Of a stretch of DNA of 64,000 bases, positions 10,924 through 20,317 are shown in pieces; position 1 is the stretch's first letter, and each line of letters begins with the position of its first letter. Source of the DNA: Hanleya hanleyi (lineage: Eukaryota; Mollusca; Polyplacophora; Lepidopleurida; Hanleyidae); assembly GCA_036873755.1 (NCBI GenBank), contig JAVTVY010017344.1, forward strand, positions 1 to 64,000, written 5' to 3'. A program made the translations under genes and the position numbers. Under the pieces are notes generated by a model. That model was not told the DNA's origin. It was given only the letters and a program-made list of their open reading frames with translations, and searched no databases.

Positions 10924-11187
10924 TTCTCACATCACAGCGGCCAAAAGCAATGTGATACACCCATGTGATACAAAACCTGTATCACACCCTGCTAACTATG
11001 TTTTTGTTATTTTTCAACATTATTTTGATGTGAGAAATAAATTATAACACTCGTGGTCATTTATCTGATTTTTATCACACTCGTTTGACAAAACCCATAT
11101 GAAACTCGCTAAAGCTCGTTTCATATGGGTTTTATCAAACTCGTGTGATAAAAATCAGATAAATGACCACTCGTAGTGATAATCTAT
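10924..11187. mobile_element. Two-palindrome MITE-like insertion (B1)
   Basis: It contains two adjacent inverted repeats. The first is bounded by atttctcacatca (10,922) and tgatgtgagaaat (about 11,026). The second is a near-perfect 118-base palindrome (11,053-11,170) with arms of more than 50 bases starting gtggtcatttatctgatttt. B4 has the uninterrupted sequence gataatgtgatgtctagcac (from 53,591), giving a clean empty site and limits of about 264 bases; a 2-base target duplication (AT) is possible. No coding capacity. Other filled copies are 22,121-22,384 and 39,083-39,346. Confidence 0.75.
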
Positions 11188-11340
11188 ATGTCTAGCACTG
11201 TAATATCACTTGTCTTTATTGCACCATGTAAGCGTCCTGTGCGCTGTCCTCAGTGTTTTATAGGGTGGATGGAGGGTGTCTGGTTCCATGCTGCTTCAAA
11301 GGTTTCTTCTTTGAAGTAGCAGGAACACAACTGGGTTGGG

Positions 11341-11405
11341 TGGCGCTTAGTTGGTTCGTCGTGATATAGCTGAAATAGTGTTGAAAGCGACGTAAAGTTC
11401 TATTC
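11341..11405 (+). mobile_element. SINE 3' tail (B1)
   Basis: Contains gtcgtgatatagctgaaata, then gttgaaagcgacgt and a ttcactcactcact tail, the characteristic 3' end of the mollusc-type SINE also seen complete at about 59,775-60,070. No tRNA-like head is attached here. Flanked upstream by a hairpin of ctgcttcaaag / ctttgaagtag (about 11,300-11,325). Confidence 0.6.
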
Positions 11406-12051
11406 ACTCACTCACTTCAAAGGTTGTCTGACCGGCGATGAAATTCAAACCAGTCAAAACTCAAACCTCGCTGCGGATTGGCCTGGTGAGCTGCTTCAGC
11501 GCGCTTACTGATTGGTACGGTTTAGTTGAAAGCCCTCCAGCTATTTATATCCAGAACTGCTATCGATAACTAACCAAGCCAGTGTATCGATCTTAACCTA
11601 TCGATTGATACACTGGCTAGCGAGGATGTGCAGACATAGACATAGACTCGCTCTTCAGAAATACCCATGATTAAGAAATTATTTCCTTCTCGGAGCACCA
11701 GCATGGACGGTCGTCTATTTATGATGTTAACGACCATGTCACCTGTTTTAACTACACCAGAGATTATTTCTTCTCCTACATGGTCTACCATAATTGTTTT
11801 TGGTGAAAACGGAAAAAAACTAGGACCTCAAACAGTCAACCCAAATATAACTGATGACATTCGGGTTTAACCATGAACATGTAAACTCGTAATGTCGCAA
11901 TAGCTAGGATCAAAATTACAACACATATAAGGGAAGTGGGAAGAGGTGCCGACATACTGACTGCGTCACATGACTTCACAGAATAGTCTTCTTTGATGGA
12001 AGGAAGGAGCGCATTTTCTTTCTGTTAGAGTCTGGCTAAACTTGAAGACCA

Positions 12052-12657
12052 ATGAGAGACTCCGGGTCATGTGACCAAAGACTTATTTATTGTGATAATG
12101 AGAAAATCACTGGAAATGCAATGAATTTCAAAGATGAACTCCATTTGTCCAATAGAGGAACTGGTCGTCTTGTTGTCAACATGAAACGGGCTATGGGTCT
12201 GAAAACGGGCAAAAATGGGCTGTCCACACAGCCTCGACAGGTTGGGCCGAAGCTTGCCACTGATTCCTACCAACGAAAAGAGTTTTCGGTGCATGAGGGT
12301 CCCTCTTCTCAGAGTAGTGGCGACTACGCGTCTCGCAGATATGCAGCATCTATGCCGATGACGGATGTGAAAACGCAGGGCTACATACCTGTGGCCCCAT
12401 CTGGGCAGTATAGTCCATATGATGGTGTGACCAGCAGGGCATCCTTCCAGCCTTATAATCAGCAACACCCATTCAGTTACGGAACAGAGCTCAACACAAG
12501 TCGTACCTACCAAAATCCATTTTTTCCTACACCATCAGTTGATCAACGTGTAAATATGCTCCCGATGCAGCAACTTCCCCCAGCTCATTCTTATTCTAAC
12601 ATCTCATGGCCCCAATTCGTACCGTTCTTCGGACCAAATCCAGCAACTCAGCGTTAA
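12052..12657 (+). pseudogene. LINE ORF1, C-terminal remnant (SGNH-esterase end)
   Basis: The frame opens at an ATG in flanking DNA (12,052) and enters the element at residue 8; the first ATG inside the element is 12,121 (residue 24). Residues 8-40 read like the end of an SGNH/GDSL esterase: an IYCDNE segment followed by NFKDELHLSNRGTGRL. D28 and H31 form the Asp-x-x-His of the last catalytic block. The catalytic Ser, Gly and Asn blocks expected upstream are missing, so the element lost its 5' end on insertion. The rest (about residues 70-201) is rich in Pro, Ser, Gln and Tyr and probably disordered. In CR1-like LINEs ORF1 encodes an RNA-binding protein often carrying this esterase. The stop lies 52 bases inside ORF2. 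As a protein this fragment is probably non-functional. Confidence 0.75.
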
Positions 12658-15600
12658 CTTCTACTTTAAATGTAGCATGCTGGAACATTAATGGTCTGAT
12701 ATCTAAACATAACGATAAAACTGCTGATCCAGATTTTATTAACACTGTTCACAGATTTGACATTTTCGGTTTAGTTGAAACTTGGTTGGATGATTCAATT
12801 GTTCCTGTTGTTGATGGTTACGGTTATATTTCTCATAACAGAGGAAAATCCTCTGCTAAAGCAAGGCGAAACTCTGGTGGTATTGGTCTGTTTTATAAAA
12901 TGGAACTGGATTCAAGTATTGAAAAGATGTCTAACACACAGGCGTCAAGATTTTGCCTTTGGTGTAAACTTAAGAAAGCTACATTAAATATACCTCATGA
13001 TGTTTATATAGGAATTGTTTATATAAGTCCACAACATTCCACTGTCTGTCAAGTTAACACAACAGATTCAATCAATGCTTTTTCACTGTTAGAAAAGGAT
13101 ATAATCCAGTTTTCTAAACTTGGTGATGTAATCTTACTAGGTGATTTTAATGCCAGAATTTCTAGCAGTAATTCAGATTGTGTTCAGAATGATTGTATAT
13201 ATAATGAAGTAATATCATGCAATTTACCAGACGATTATGAACAAGATTGCTGTCGAGACAGATTATCATTAGATGTGCACTCTAATATGTATGGAAAGTA
13301 CTTAAGTGAGTTATGTATCTCTACGGGGATGAGAATTCTAAATGGTAGAGTTTTAGGTGATTTATTGGGCAAATTCACATGTTACACATGGAATGGTGCC
13401 AGTGTAGTTGATTACTGCATAGTTAATAGTAGTTTACTGAGTGAATCTATTACTTATTTTAGTGTTAATACCTTGCATGAAACGTTATCTGATCACTGTG
13501 TCATTCAGACGTCCTTAAAATTCAGCAACTCAAACTTTCATTTGAGACAGCGTTCTGCTAAGCTACATGCATTACCTGCCAAATTTGTGTGGTCCCCTAA
13601 TGTAAAAGAACCATACTGTAGGTCATTAGAGTCTGACATCATCCAGTCAGAGCTTGCTGAGGCTGTCAGTCCGACAGTCTCATGTCAAGCATCTGCAACT
13701 TCCATAGTACAGCAATTCTCGAGCATTGTCAACAAAGTAGCTTCCAGGCATTTGAAAGCTATAGTTTATCAGAGAGTTGGTGGCATCAAATCAAAACAAA
13801 AGTCCACTAAACACAAGTTATGGTATGATGATTCATGTAAATCACTTTTATTGCAACTCCGTAAAGCTTCAAAGGTGTATGATAAATGCCCTTCAAATTT
13901 AGCAGCGCGAACTCCGTTCTATCTTCTCAGAAAGCGATATTTAAAATTACTTAAGGTTAAGAGATTTTCATACAGGCAGTCAGTTATGGATGAATTGCAA
14001 CGCTGTGAGAAACAGGATCCTAAACACTACTGGGCACTCTTGAATAAGCTAAATGACAAGACTACAGTTAAAGCAGCTGATCAGGTGGATGTTTCAACCT
14101 GGTATAGTCATTTCAATAATATCATGAATTCATGTGATAATGCACAGTTTGATCAAGATTCTGAAAATGAGCTGCTTTCTAGGCTAGCCTCACTTGAGAA
14201 ACAGGACAGTAATTTTGAGTTCCTTAACTGCCCTGTCAGTTCGGTAGAAATATCATCTGCAGTTGCAAGCTTGAAGGCTGGAAAATCTGCTGGAGAAGAT
14301 ATGATAACCAATGAAATGCTCAAATATGGCATACATGCATTGTTGCCCTATCTTCAAGTTCTGTTCAGCAAGATTTTGGCATCAGGATATTTTCCAGAAT
14401 CCTGGAAATCTTCACTCGTGATTCCTTTACATAAGTCTGGTAATTTACGAGATCCAAGCAACTATAGGGGTATAGCTATAAGCAGTTGCTTATCTAAGTT
14501 ATTCTGCTCCATTTTGAACAAGAGATTGCAAAGTCACTTGGAAGCTCTTGACAAACCAAATGAATCCCAATGTGGCTTTCGTAAAGACCACAGTGCGTCT
14601 GACAATGTATTTATTTTGCAGTCTGTAATAGAGTCACACATAAATCAAAATCAACGCGTTTATGCTTGTTTTGTGGACCTGCGTAAGGCTTTTGACTCGG
14701 TATGGAGGTGTGGTTTACTGTACAAACTCCTCAAAGCAGATGTCACTGGTAATATATATAATATCATTAAGTCTATGTACTCTGACCCGTCCATGCGCAT
14801 AAGATTGAGTGATGGTGTATCTGATAGTTTTGTATCTAGCCGAGGTGTATTACAGGGTAATAATTTGAGTCCCACACTGTTTAACATTTTTATTGATGAC
14901 CTTCCTGATATATTTGGTGAGGATTGCGATCCTGTAGTCTTGGGAAATTTCATTTTATATTGCTTACTATATGCAGATGATATTGTTATACTGAGCCTTT
15001 CACCTGAAGGTCTGAATAATGCCTTAGCAAAATTGCAAGCTTTCTGCACCAAGTGGCATTTGTCAATTAATTTTCAGAAAACAAAAGCTATGTGTTTTTC
15101 CAAGTCTTGTCGTTCACCAAACTTTCATGTCTACATTGGTAATAATATTGTTGAGATTGTTCACCAGTTTCTTTACCTTGGAACACTATTTTGTTCCAAT
15201 GGAAAATGGTCAAAAGCGCTGGAAAATTTAAAAGGTCGAGGTTTGAAAGCTTTTTATAAGATCTGCCAGCTTGTTGGAGATGACCCAAGACCAAGTCTGT
15301 GCACTAAGATTTTCGACTCTGTGATAAAACCTATCATTTTATATAACTCTGAAGTTTGGGGAGTTAACGAGCTTCCAGAGTCTAATCCTATTGAAGCTGT
15401 TCATACAAAATTCTGTAAATTTACACTTGGTGTTAACAAGAAGGCATGTAACTCAGCTGTACGAGCAGAGATGGGTAGGCTACCCATGACAGTTTTAGCT
15501 AATATTAGCGCGATCAAATACTGGTGCCGTTTAGTGAGTTTACCAAACTCGAGACTTGTTAAACAGGCTTATTTACATAATCTTCAGCTTGCTGTTAACT

Positions 15601-16178
15601 ATCCCAATACTTATTGCAGTAGAATCAAAAAAATATTGTCCACCCATGGTTTTTATGATGTTTGGCTTCAGCAGGCAATTATTAGTACCAGCCATTTTCC
15701 ACGATTGTTTGCCAGTAGAATAACAGACGAGTTTACACAGAATTGGCAAAGTACGATGTCCAGTCCATCAAATCATAAACTGGATACTTATGCTTCATTT
15801 AAACAAGACTATGGCTTTGAGAAGTATCTCTCTTATAAGTTAACTACTTCTCAACGAGTGATGCTTACCAAACTAAGAATAAGCAACCATAAGCTAGAAA
15901 TCGAAACTGGCCGCTACCATAAACCGATTATACCCAGGAACGGTCGAACGTGCCAGTTTTGTGTGGGCTCTATTGGGGATGAGTATCATTTTGTTATGCA
16001 TTGTTTAAATAATGCTGATCTAAGATTGTCGCTATTTCGTGAATTGGGTCTGACCGTCCCCAATTCAGAATATCATTCTCGTATATTGTTCACCAAACTT
16101 TTAAAATGTGATAGTTTTAAAATCACCAGAGTATTTGCTAAATTTGTAATACAAAGCTTCGACAGGAGAGTCAGTTGA
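12606..16178 (+). CDS. LINE ORF2: AP endonuclease / reverse transcriptase
   Basis: A 1190-codon open frame for the LINE polyprotein that nicks target DNA and primes reverse transcription there. Residues about 21-302 are an APE-type endonuclease: WNING (26-30), the metal-binding Glu in LVETW (E58), LLGDFNARI (D180, N182), VVDYCIV (D269) and SDH (295-297). Residues about 600-865 are the RT: VIPLHKSG, NYRGIAI, CGFRKDHS, FVDLRKAFDSVW (D691), GVLQGNNLSP and LLYADDIVIL (Y789-D792). A C-terminal CxxC-x8-H-x4-C motif (C1116, C1119, H1128, C1133) may bind nucleic acid. The ATG at 12,606 is supported by a stop three codons upstream in the same frame (12,597-12,599) and by the domain starting near codon 21. 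It overlaps the ORF1 end by 52 bases in another frame, so reinitiation is more likely than fusion. No stops or frameshifts seen; activity is untested. Confidence 0.95.
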   Translation: MAPIRTVLRTKSSNSALTSTLNVACWNINGLISKHNDKTADPDFINTVHRFDIFGLVETWLDDSIVPVVDGYGYISHNRGKSSAKARRNSGGIGLFYKMELDSSIEKMSNTQASRFCLWCKLKKATLNIPHDVYIGIVYISPQHSTVCQVNTTDSINAFSLLEKDIIQFSKLGDVILLGDFNARISSSNSDCVQNDCIYNEVISCNLPDDYEQDCCRDRLSLDVHSNMYGKYLSELCISTGMRILNGRVLGDLLGKFTCYTWNGASVVDYCIVNSSLLSESITYFSVNTLHETLSDHCVIQTSLKFSNSNFHLRQRSAKLHALPAKFVWSPNVKEPYCRSLESDIIQSELAEAVSPTVSCQASATSIVQQFSSIVNKVASRHLKAIVYQRVGGIKSKQKSTKHKLWYDDSCKSLLLQLRKASKVYDKCPSNLAARTPFYLLRKRYLKLLKVKRFSYRQSVMDELQRCEKQDPKHYWALLNKLNDKTTVKAADQVDVSTWYSHFNNIMNSCDNAQFDQDSENELLSRLASLEKQDSNFEFLNCPVSSVEISSAVASLKAGKSAGEDMITNEMLKYGIHALLPYLQVLFSKILASGYFPESWKSSLVIPLHKSGNLRDPSNYRGIAISSCLSKLFCSILNKRLQSHLEALDKPNESQCGFRKDHSASDNVFILQSVIESHINQNQRVYACFVDLRKAFDSVWRCGLLYKLLKADVTGNIYNIIKSMYSDPSMRIRLSDGVSDSFVSSRGVLQGNNLSPTLFNIFIDDLPDIFGEDCDPVVLGNFILYCLLYADDIVILSLSPEGLNNALAKLQAFCTKWHLSINFQKTKAMCFSKSCRSPNFHVYIGNNIVEIVHQFLYLGTLFCSNGKWSKALENLKGRGLKAFYKICQLVGDDPRPSLCTKIFDSVIKPIILYNSEVWGVNELPESNPIEAVHTKFCKFTLGVNKKACNSAVRAEMGRLPMTVLANISAIKYWCRLVSLPNSRLVKQAYLHNLQLAVNYPNTYCSRIKKILSTHGFYDVWLQQAIISTSHFPRLFASRITDEFTQNWQSTMSSPSNHKLDTYASFKQDYGFEKYLSYKLTTSQRVMLTKLRISNHKLEIETGRYHKPIIPRNGRTCQFCVGSIGDEYHFVMHCLNNADLRLSLFRELGLTVPNSEYHSRILFTKLLKCDSFKITRVFAKFVIQSFDRRVS

Positions 16179-16335
16179 TATTCTGTACAGGCAGATTGAC
16201 ATGTACCAGTTTTGAAATAATTGAAAACAATTCGAGCCTCTGTTGAGCCATGTAAAATCATACACTTGTTCATGTATACTGTTACTGGCCTTAACCAATG
16301 TGATTTGTGTTTGCGCCAATAAACGAATCTGAATC
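16179..16335 (+). other. LINE 3' UTR and repeat tail
   Basis: Short 3' untranslated region after the ORF2 stop, ending in AATAAA (16,318-16,323) and two gaatct repeats. It abuts a tgtgtgtg tract of the target. Short-repeat tails instead of poly(A) are typical of CR1/L2-type LINEs and define the end used by the RT to start target-primed synthesis. Confidence 0.7.
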
Positions 16336-17522
16336 TGTGTGTGAGACCAATACCCCTCTGCATGTCCATGGCTAACCCGACATTAAATCATATTCACTCA
16401 GTCACTCACCCGAGTGCCGCCATTTACGTTAATACGGAACCGCTAATGTTACAATTGTGATATTTGAGCTGATTGCATGCAATACGTTTATTCGTTATCA
16501 CTCAAAATAATAATGGCAGTTCATGAAGGAGACAAAACGCAGTTTAGTGTGTGGATGTGTGTGTGTGTTGTGCCAGATACGAACACTATATAATATGCGG
16601 AGGAGCTGGAATCATTTATGCACCGGACATATCAAAGCAGACGAGGCGGTCGTTATCATCATAAATATATGAGCTTCCATGCTGAGGTGGCATGGTCATT
16701 CGGGAACATCGGTAATGGCTACAGTACCATCGACATCCGAGTGTTTAAATTCAACACCTGGGGAAGGGGTCTCGAATATCAGGTTAGGTTAGTTACTTCA
16801 GAAATGAAAGTGATCGTCAATTTATACCACGCAATGCCCAAGGTGACCAAAACAAATATAGTAAACGAGACGTAATTGTCTAGCAAGCAGTTCCTCCTCG
16901 GCATTGTATCAGGCATCAACACCGTAAATATCTCGAGAGATCTGGCACCATTCGATTACTGGAAATGTTGAAACAGGTTAAATTCGTTAACATTATAAAT
17001 AGATGAGCCGCCGAGAAGGCTTTAACGCCCAGTCGATACTCCAGGGTGGGCATGGCGAAGAGGCGAAATTCATTGGCAGCGCCTAGGCTCACATATTTTT
17101 ATTTTAGCAAAATTGGTTGTAGCTTTGTAGGCCATGGCGAACGCGAATGAGCGACAGTTATTAAAGACTAAGGCCAAGAGAGCTTAGTTTTAGCTGATCG
17201 AATCCCTTCAGTATATATATAAGTATCAAATCAGTCTTACAGATTCCTATCAAGATAATTCCGACATCATTATGAAAAGAATTAAATTGATCGATGTGTA
17301 CATGGACCAGAGTGGATAGAGGCCTATGGCCTGAGATACGGTAGCCTTCATCCTCAAGAATTATGTCTGCGGGCCAATAATTCAAAATGCCATTAAAAGT
17401 CGGTAAACAAACAAACAGCTATGACAATTACATGAAAAATGTAACACAATCAACGTGCACAGCTGGAAAAATCGTTTTGGGTGAGATAAAAATCTTGTGT
17501 TGAGTTAGTCTACCCCCCATGA

Positions 17523-17897
17523 CCCCAACATCCTTTATTGGTGTTGATATTAACCAATGGTGTTGAGCTAGAGCCTGCAGCATATGTCCCCAACATCCGT
17601 CATTGGTGTTGGTATTACCTGCAGCATATGCCCCAACATCCGTCATTGGTGTGGTATTACTTGCAGCATATGTCCCCAATATCCGTCATTGGTGTTGGTA
17701 TTACCTGCAGCATATGTCCCCAACATCCGTCCTTGGTGTTGGTATTACCTGCAGCATATGTCCCCAACACCAGTCATTGGTGTTGGTATTGACTAATGGT
17801 GTACATCCTATGTCCCCCGCATCCGTTACAGGTATTGGCCAATTGTGTTGAGTCTACGCCATACATTTATGTCCCCAGCGCCCGTCATATTGATAGT
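17523..17897 (+). repeat. 44-base minisatellite array (B2)
   Basis: Same unit number and order as the B1 array with only scattered base changes, so the array was duplicated whole and has not expanded or contracted since. Confidence 0.9.
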
Positions 17898-19124
17898 CAT
17901 CGATGTGACAAAAGAATACAGACCATGTGAATTCCACGCCAAACTTTGATAGGAAATTCTCAAGGGAACTCACGTCCTCCCACCAAGTCTAATCCCAGCA
18001 CTACATGTATTCGAAGAAACGCAATAATCCCAAAGAGACCCAATGCTTATCATCACACTTAATATGTGAATAATTGTTGACATGGAATTTCTCCAGCGAT
18101 ATTCAATGTACATCAAATTAAGTAATGTGATATAATCAGTTAGCAAAGGGGCCGGATTGTTCCAGATACAAGCGTCCATTTGCGCACACTTCGCCATCCA
18201 TAAGATCTGTGAATCGTGTGTCGCCATTATTGCGGAGCGATAACCGATACTTTACCGTATACTGTTCGGTCTTCATCCGGCGGAAAACAGACTCGAGAAA
18301 TCTGATAAATTACAGGTTTTCCATACTACTTCTGAAACATATATTGTCTGAGCATACAAAAGATACAGGTATGAATAACTTCCGTATCATCCAAGAGGTG
18401 TTGCAGTTTTGAACAAATAGGACAGCACATAACTCGAAAATGGCGGGTTACATTGGGGTTACGTCGGTAGAGTTTAGCTCATTGGCTGACGACATCGCGT
18501 GGTGTTGATTTCTGGGAATTCCCTCATATAGTTGCCGAAAGTAGGCTGAAAATGGATAAACACGATCCCAGGGTCAGTAAGCCCGCGTAAAGATGACTCA
18601 GATGGTTACAGGTTGACAAGCATCTAGTCCGTCATTCAAAATTCAGCCGTCATCCATTGAAAAATTTCCACGTTCATAATCCAAAGACCTAATTCGAATA
18701 GCAGATTCAAAAAAGCAATCAGAATATATCTCTATCTAGCCAAAGAGAAATTTAAGGATTGTCCTTCTTTTTGGCGTGTTGTTTTGTTACTTTATGGACT
18801 TTCGCTCAATAGAACCGGGTTCTGACATGAATATTGCTTGCATTGATTCTCCTATTCATTGCAGGTTCCATGGAAGCTGCCAAAAATCATTTCTATGACG
18901 TAACGCTGGCAACTGACTTAACGAAATCAGGAAAACTTGGCTTCATGATCATGGTTCTCAATGCTGGCATCCTACTGTATTGAAGACAAGCCTGTTGACC
19001 CCTTATTTGTATTAGATTTTCCGATTCAGCGTTGTTTCAGAAAACTATTGGGGCAGTTTGGAGAAAATAACATGTCAACTTCTTAGAAAATATTAACTCT
19101 TTGTTACGTCTAAACGATAATAGG

Positions 19125-19912
19125 AAAAACGCAACAGAAAGCTTTTGTGAAATCAAAGATTAACAATCAAATATTTATTTATAATACTAAAATCGTATAC
19201 AATTAAGTAAGGTTAATACAGCAAATAAATGTTAAATAAAGTCTTACTGTTCAATGCTATATCGGTGTATCTGTCAGAGTCCGTACTAACGTGCAAATCT
19301 CTATACAGTCCGTGCCGACGCGCAAAAATCGCGTTCCTGTATTTTGATAGTCCACACCGCTCAGCTGTTGTCCAGTTTCCGTCAGTTCAATCACGTATAG
19401 ATAACACAGCGGTCATAACACAGGAGTAATCCAACAGGAATATACAATCCAGCAGTCAGTAATCTCAGGCTAAGGTAATATCCAGTAGCACAATCTAATG
19501 CACTCACATAGAAGCCAACTAGAATCCCTCGACGATCACTAAACGTCGGGCTATTTATACTCTATCGGGCATTCGAGATTATTCTATCAAATCAAGAAAC
19601 TTCCACCGGTACAGCAATGACGTATGATTCTAACCCAGATAAGATCACAGCGACTTCTAGAAAGCTCGAAATATTTAACCCACGAACAGTATGTATACAA
19701 GCGTATAGATGTGCAGATGGCGCTGTGACCCAATTACCATCGTCATACGGTCTCTTCATATTTCGGCCATTTGCAATCATGACAAATTGGGCACGACAGC
19801 TTCGAGAAAATTCCAGATGGATGACTCACATAATACGTAGCTCTATTATTCTAGAAATGTTCACAGTGTCTAATTTTATACTGCAATACCCTGACATCTT
19901 TCCATGAAAATA
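19125..19912 (-). mobile_element. 5'-truncated Penelope-like fragment (B2)
   Basis: Near-identical counterpart of 7,930-8,715. It carries two extra bases (tata) near 19,397 that break the 82-codon minus-strand frame open in B1, arguing against selection on that frame. Confidence 0.5.
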
Positions 19913-19981
19913 GAGGCATTTTTCATAGAATTCCTATCCAACGCCATATATTAGAGTAGGGTTAAACCAATAGTACCAAAG

Positions 19982-20317
19982 AAATACACACGTACAGGGA
20001 TATTTTGTAAACATAGAGGGCGCTGCGGTGCGCCGAGCTCAATGGGGGATTGCTGCATGGTGTTTCGCCAGTTCACATGTTGTGTGCTGAAGTTGTCCGG
20101 GGGTTGACAAGCGACCAGAGACACGGGAATTCGGCAGTAATGTTATGTTTCTTGCACTATAGTTAACCAAGGAAGTATAATGTGTGTTCTGTTGGAAATG
20201 TGGTGGGTAATGACAAGATGATAGCTTTGTCAGTTAACCCCAATACACACTGCCAGCCAGCATCTTGACGACTTTAAATCCCTCTTAGCAAGGGGGGGGG
20301 GGGGTAACTGTGTATTT
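19982..20317. mobile_element. MITE-like insertion with G13 tract (B2)
   Basis: Counterpart of 8,785-9,120 with the same 13-G run and with the roughly 34 bases that B3 and B4 lack, grouping B2 with B1. Confidence 0.4.

Larger units (their letters stand above)
10330..11630 (+). repeat. Tandem pair of ~370-base blocks with nested insertion (B1)
   Basis: Block one (about 10,330-10,700) is repeated as block two (about 10,701-10,866 continuing at 11,405-11,630). Shared landmarks are gcctgcggttttcgctttga, gcgatgaaattcaaaccagt and tatttatatccagaactg. Both end in a hairpin built from agccagtgtat and a gatac(a/g)ctggct partner, best at 11,578-11,618. About 540 bases holding the MITE and a SINE tail interrupt block two between gatttcaa and aggttgtctg. 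The whole region interrupts the left palindrome arm, which resumes near 11,630. Confidence 0.65.
5111..12069 (+). repeat. Array module B, copy 1 (B1)
   Basis: Runs from the A|B palindrome centre to the B|C-type centre, where the LINE is inserted. Content: right palindrome arm (to about 6,970) with the 44-base minisatellite; B body (6,970-9,310) with a 5'-truncated Penelope-like fragment (about 7,930-8,715) and a TIR-bounded insertion (8,785-9,120); left arm of the second palindrome (from about 9,310) containing a duplicated block of about 370 bases (10,330-11,630) with an embedded MITE and SINE tail. Bases 6,970-7,430 and 7,545-7,925 show no gene and nothing recognisable other than module repeats. 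Aligns with B2 (offset about 11.2 kb), B3 (about 28.2 kb) and B4 (about 42.7 kb). Confidence 0.85.
12074..16335 (+). mobile_element. 5'-truncated CR1/L2-like LINE retrotransposon
   Basis: A 4.26 kb non-LTR retrotransposon inserted exactly at a B|C-type palindrome centre. Limits come from the unoccupied site at 40,224 (gtcatgtgtgtgagaccaat): left flank ends gtcatgtg at 12,073 and right flank resumes tgtgtgtgagacc at 16,336. A 4-base duplication tgtg fits but is ambiguous in this GT-rich site. Content: C-terminal remnant of ORF1 with an SGNH-esterase end, complete ORF2 with AP endonuclease and RT, a short 3' UTR, AATAAA at 16,318-16,323 and a tail of two gaatct repeats. Esterase-type ORF1, APE endonuclease and short-repeat tail together fit the CR1/L2 group; clade assignment needs a phylogeny. 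It is the only copy in the window and ORF2 is undamaged, so the insertion looks young. Confidence 0.93.

Noticed and set aside
12067..12513. Minus-strand 148-codon frame opposite ORF1
   Set aside because: Antisense to the esterase-end remnant; no recognisable domain.
14660..15294. Minus-strand frames of 130 and 68 codons inside the LINE
   Set aside because: Antisense to the RT domain of ORF2, whose motifs are unambiguous.
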